This document shows positions 63,196-64,000 of a stretch of DNA of 64,000 nt, piece after piece. Below the pieces are notes generated by a model. That model did no database searches. It was not told the origin of the DNA and saw only the letters and a program-made list of their open reading frames with translations. This DNA is from Sulfurospirillum diekertiae (lineage in GTDB: Bacteria; Campylobacterota; Campylobacteria; Campylobacterales; Sulfurospirillaceae). How positions within the stretch are numbered: the stretch's first letter is position 1; the number at the start of each line of letters is the position of its first letter. The stretch spans positions 2,306,207 through 2,370,206 of the forward strand of contig NZ_CP021416.1 of assembly GCF_002162315.1 (NCBI RefSeq), written 5' to 3'. The position numbers and the translations under genes are program-made.

Positions 63196-63552
63196 ATGAC
63201 GTTTGAAATCCTCAATAACTACTGCCTCAGCCACATAGGTGCAATCAAAGAGTACCCCTTCGATAACACAACTGCCGTTTATAAAGTCGGCGATAAGATT
63301 TTTGCATTAATTGATGAAGCGAGCAATACTCCACGCATCAATCTCAAATGTGACCCATACTATGCAAGAGAACTCAGGGAAATGTACGAAAACGTCATTG
63401 CAGGCTATCATATGAACAAAAGACATTGGAATACAGTCATTTGTGAAGACGAAATAGACGAGACTTTAATTTTTGAGTGGATCGACGACTCATATGACCT
63501 TGTCTTTAATTCATTGCCTAAAAAATTACAAATTTTTATCCGCAATTCTTAA
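63196..63552 (+). CDS. MmcQ/YjbR-family protein
   Basis: A 118-residue protein with a CyaY-like, double-wing fold (MmcQ/YjbR family, proposed to bind DNA). Features are KEYPFDNTTAVYKVGDKIFALID, LKCDPYYARELREMYENVIAGYHMNKRHWNTV and the C-terminal IDDSYDLVFNSLPKK. It begins one base after the tag stop codon, which supports translational coupling. Partners of alkylation-repair genes often belong to this family, but the function is unproven. Confidence 0.83.
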   Translation: MTFEILNNYCLSHIGAIKEYPFDNTTAVYKVGDKIFALIDEASNTPRINLKCDPYYARELREMYENVIAGYHMNKRHWNTVICEDEIDETLIFEWIDDSYDLVFNSLPKKLQIFIRNS

Positions 63553-63563
63553 CAGGAGTTTTC

Positions 63564-63854
63564 ATGTTTATTATCGCTTTAACCTATCACAAATCCCTTG
63601 AAGAGGTCGATGCTCACTTAAGCGCTCACGTAGCATTTCTCAAAGAGCACTACGCGAAAGGCATCTTCTTAGCCTCAGGACGTAAAAATCCTCGCAATGG
63701 CGGTATTATCTTAGCCCTTGCACCCTCTAAAGCTGAAATTGAAGCGGTCATCGCGCTTGATCCTTTTTACATTCACGATGTTGCAACTTATGAGATCACC
63801 GAATTCACACCCTCGATGACTTCTCCTGAACTGGCTTTTTTAGCCAATCGCTAA
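63564..63854 (+). CDS. YciI family protein
   Basis: A 96-residue protein of the YciI/dimeric alpha-beta barrel family. Visible: the N-terminal YHKSLEEVDAHLSAHVAFLKEHYAKG with the His and Asp of the putative active site, then FLASGRKNPRNGGIIL and the DPFYIHDVATYEI segment. The family has been linked to small-molecule hydrolase or lyase activity, not settled. Third gene of the tag operon. The next gene follows after 9 bases. Confidence 0.83.
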   Translation: MFIIALTYHKSLEEVDAHLSAHVAFLKEHYAKGIFLASGRKNPRNGGIILALAPSKAEIEAVIALDPFYIHDVATYEITEFTPSMTSPELAFLANR

Positions 63855-63863
63855 AGGAATTTC

Positions 63864-64000
63864 ATGACAGAGACACTGAACGCTTACCTTCAAAGCTCCT
63901 TCGTCATTGATTTTGAACACCCTTCGATTTTAGAGAAAGCAAAAGAATTAAGAGGAGATACCCAGAAGGATGTTGACATTGCCAAAAACTGTTTTACCTT
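63864..64000 (+). CDS. Transglutaminase-like family protein, N-terminal fragment (3' end outside window)
   Basis: The frame opens with ATG 63864 (AAAGGAA 7 bases upstream) and runs off the right edge after 45 codons. LQSSFVIDFEHPSILEKAKELRGD followed by a helix VDIAKNCF resembles the N-terminal strip that precedes the transglutaminase core in cysteine-protease-like proteins. The catalytic Cys-His-Asp part is not in the window. Probably the fourth gene of the tag operon. Confidence 0.55.
   Translation, partial: MTETLNAYLQSSFVIDFEHPSILEKAKELRGDTQKDVDIAKNCFT

Noticed and set aside
1..64000. tRNA or rRNA genes, prophage, integrated plasmid
   Set aside because: No cloverleaf, rRNA segment, integrase, phage structural or conjugation gene was seen in reading the window.

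Overview
The window looks like a chromosomal stretch of a Campylobacterota (epsilonproteobacterial) species, most likely Sulfurospirillum or a close relative. The reasons are moderately AT-rich DNA, dense coding with short gaps, a dimeric all-alpha dUTPase, a single-chain pyruvate:ferredoxin oxidoreductase, a CmeABC-like RND pump, a bacteriohemerythrin, a sulfide:quinone oxidoreductase-like flavoprotein, SstT, LuxS and a fused OlsF-type acyltransferase. The genus is inferred; no rRNA or tRNA gene is present to confirm it.

Layout. 1-7.2 kb: end of an unknown gene, RhlE helicase, a YaiI-family protein, an aldo/keto reductase-MFS-AraC set, a metallo-beta-lactamase-fold hydrolase and a YkgJ-type cysteine-cluster protein. 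7.6-20.3 kb: a phosphate region, pstSCAB, then two paralogous chemoreceptors around a YgiD-type dioxygenase, an OlsF-like ornithine-lipid synthase divergent from phoU, and a PhoB/PhoR-like two-component pair. 20.4-26 kb: thioesterase, DUF2157/DUF4401/GDYXXLXY cluster, cupin-HxlR divergent from a flavodoxin-fold reductase, and a CHASE4-like sensor kinase. 26-30 kb: queC-queE, a 49-residue small protein, an Sqr-like flavoprotein and queD. 30-33.6 kb: dUTPase, patatin, LpxH-like phosphoesterase and PIN-PhoH ATPase. 33.7-43.4 kb: AraC regulator, two MFS transporters and an RND tripartite pump. 43.5-50.3 kb: hemerythrin, rhodanese, YhbP, SstT, LuxS, a Na/Pi-cotransporter operon and a small CxxC protein. 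50.3-64 kb: PFOR, HAD phosphatase, DASS transporter, DUF4197 protein, MscS channel, OmpA-family protein, peptide-binding protein, PEBP-like protein, AraC regulator, Tag glycosylase, YjbR, YciI and the start of a transglutaminase-like gene.

The strongest unexplained signal is a highly iterated palindrome, TTACATGTAA (usually TTTACATGTAAA). I count 35 exact copies in 64 kb, where under one is expected by chance. Twenty lie between genes and fifteen inside genes; thirteen of the fifteen are read in the single frame Leu-His-Val. Several are built into larger perfect palindromes at gene ends. I know no described function for it.

Other structure: a 160-bp inverted-repeat element with perfect 15-bp ends at 34.6 kb, a family of short hairpin repeats around phoU-phoB-phoR, and a second repeat with 32 identical bases at 27.5 and 29.9 kb. 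Five genes (MFS at 3.4 kb, phoR, DUF2157/4401, phoH, yhbP) are out of frame by one base at or next to short homopolymers, and a sixth (the peptide-binding protein) carries two compensating indels. This points to homopolymer-length errors in the assembly more than to biology, with phase variation as an alternative to exclude for phoR.
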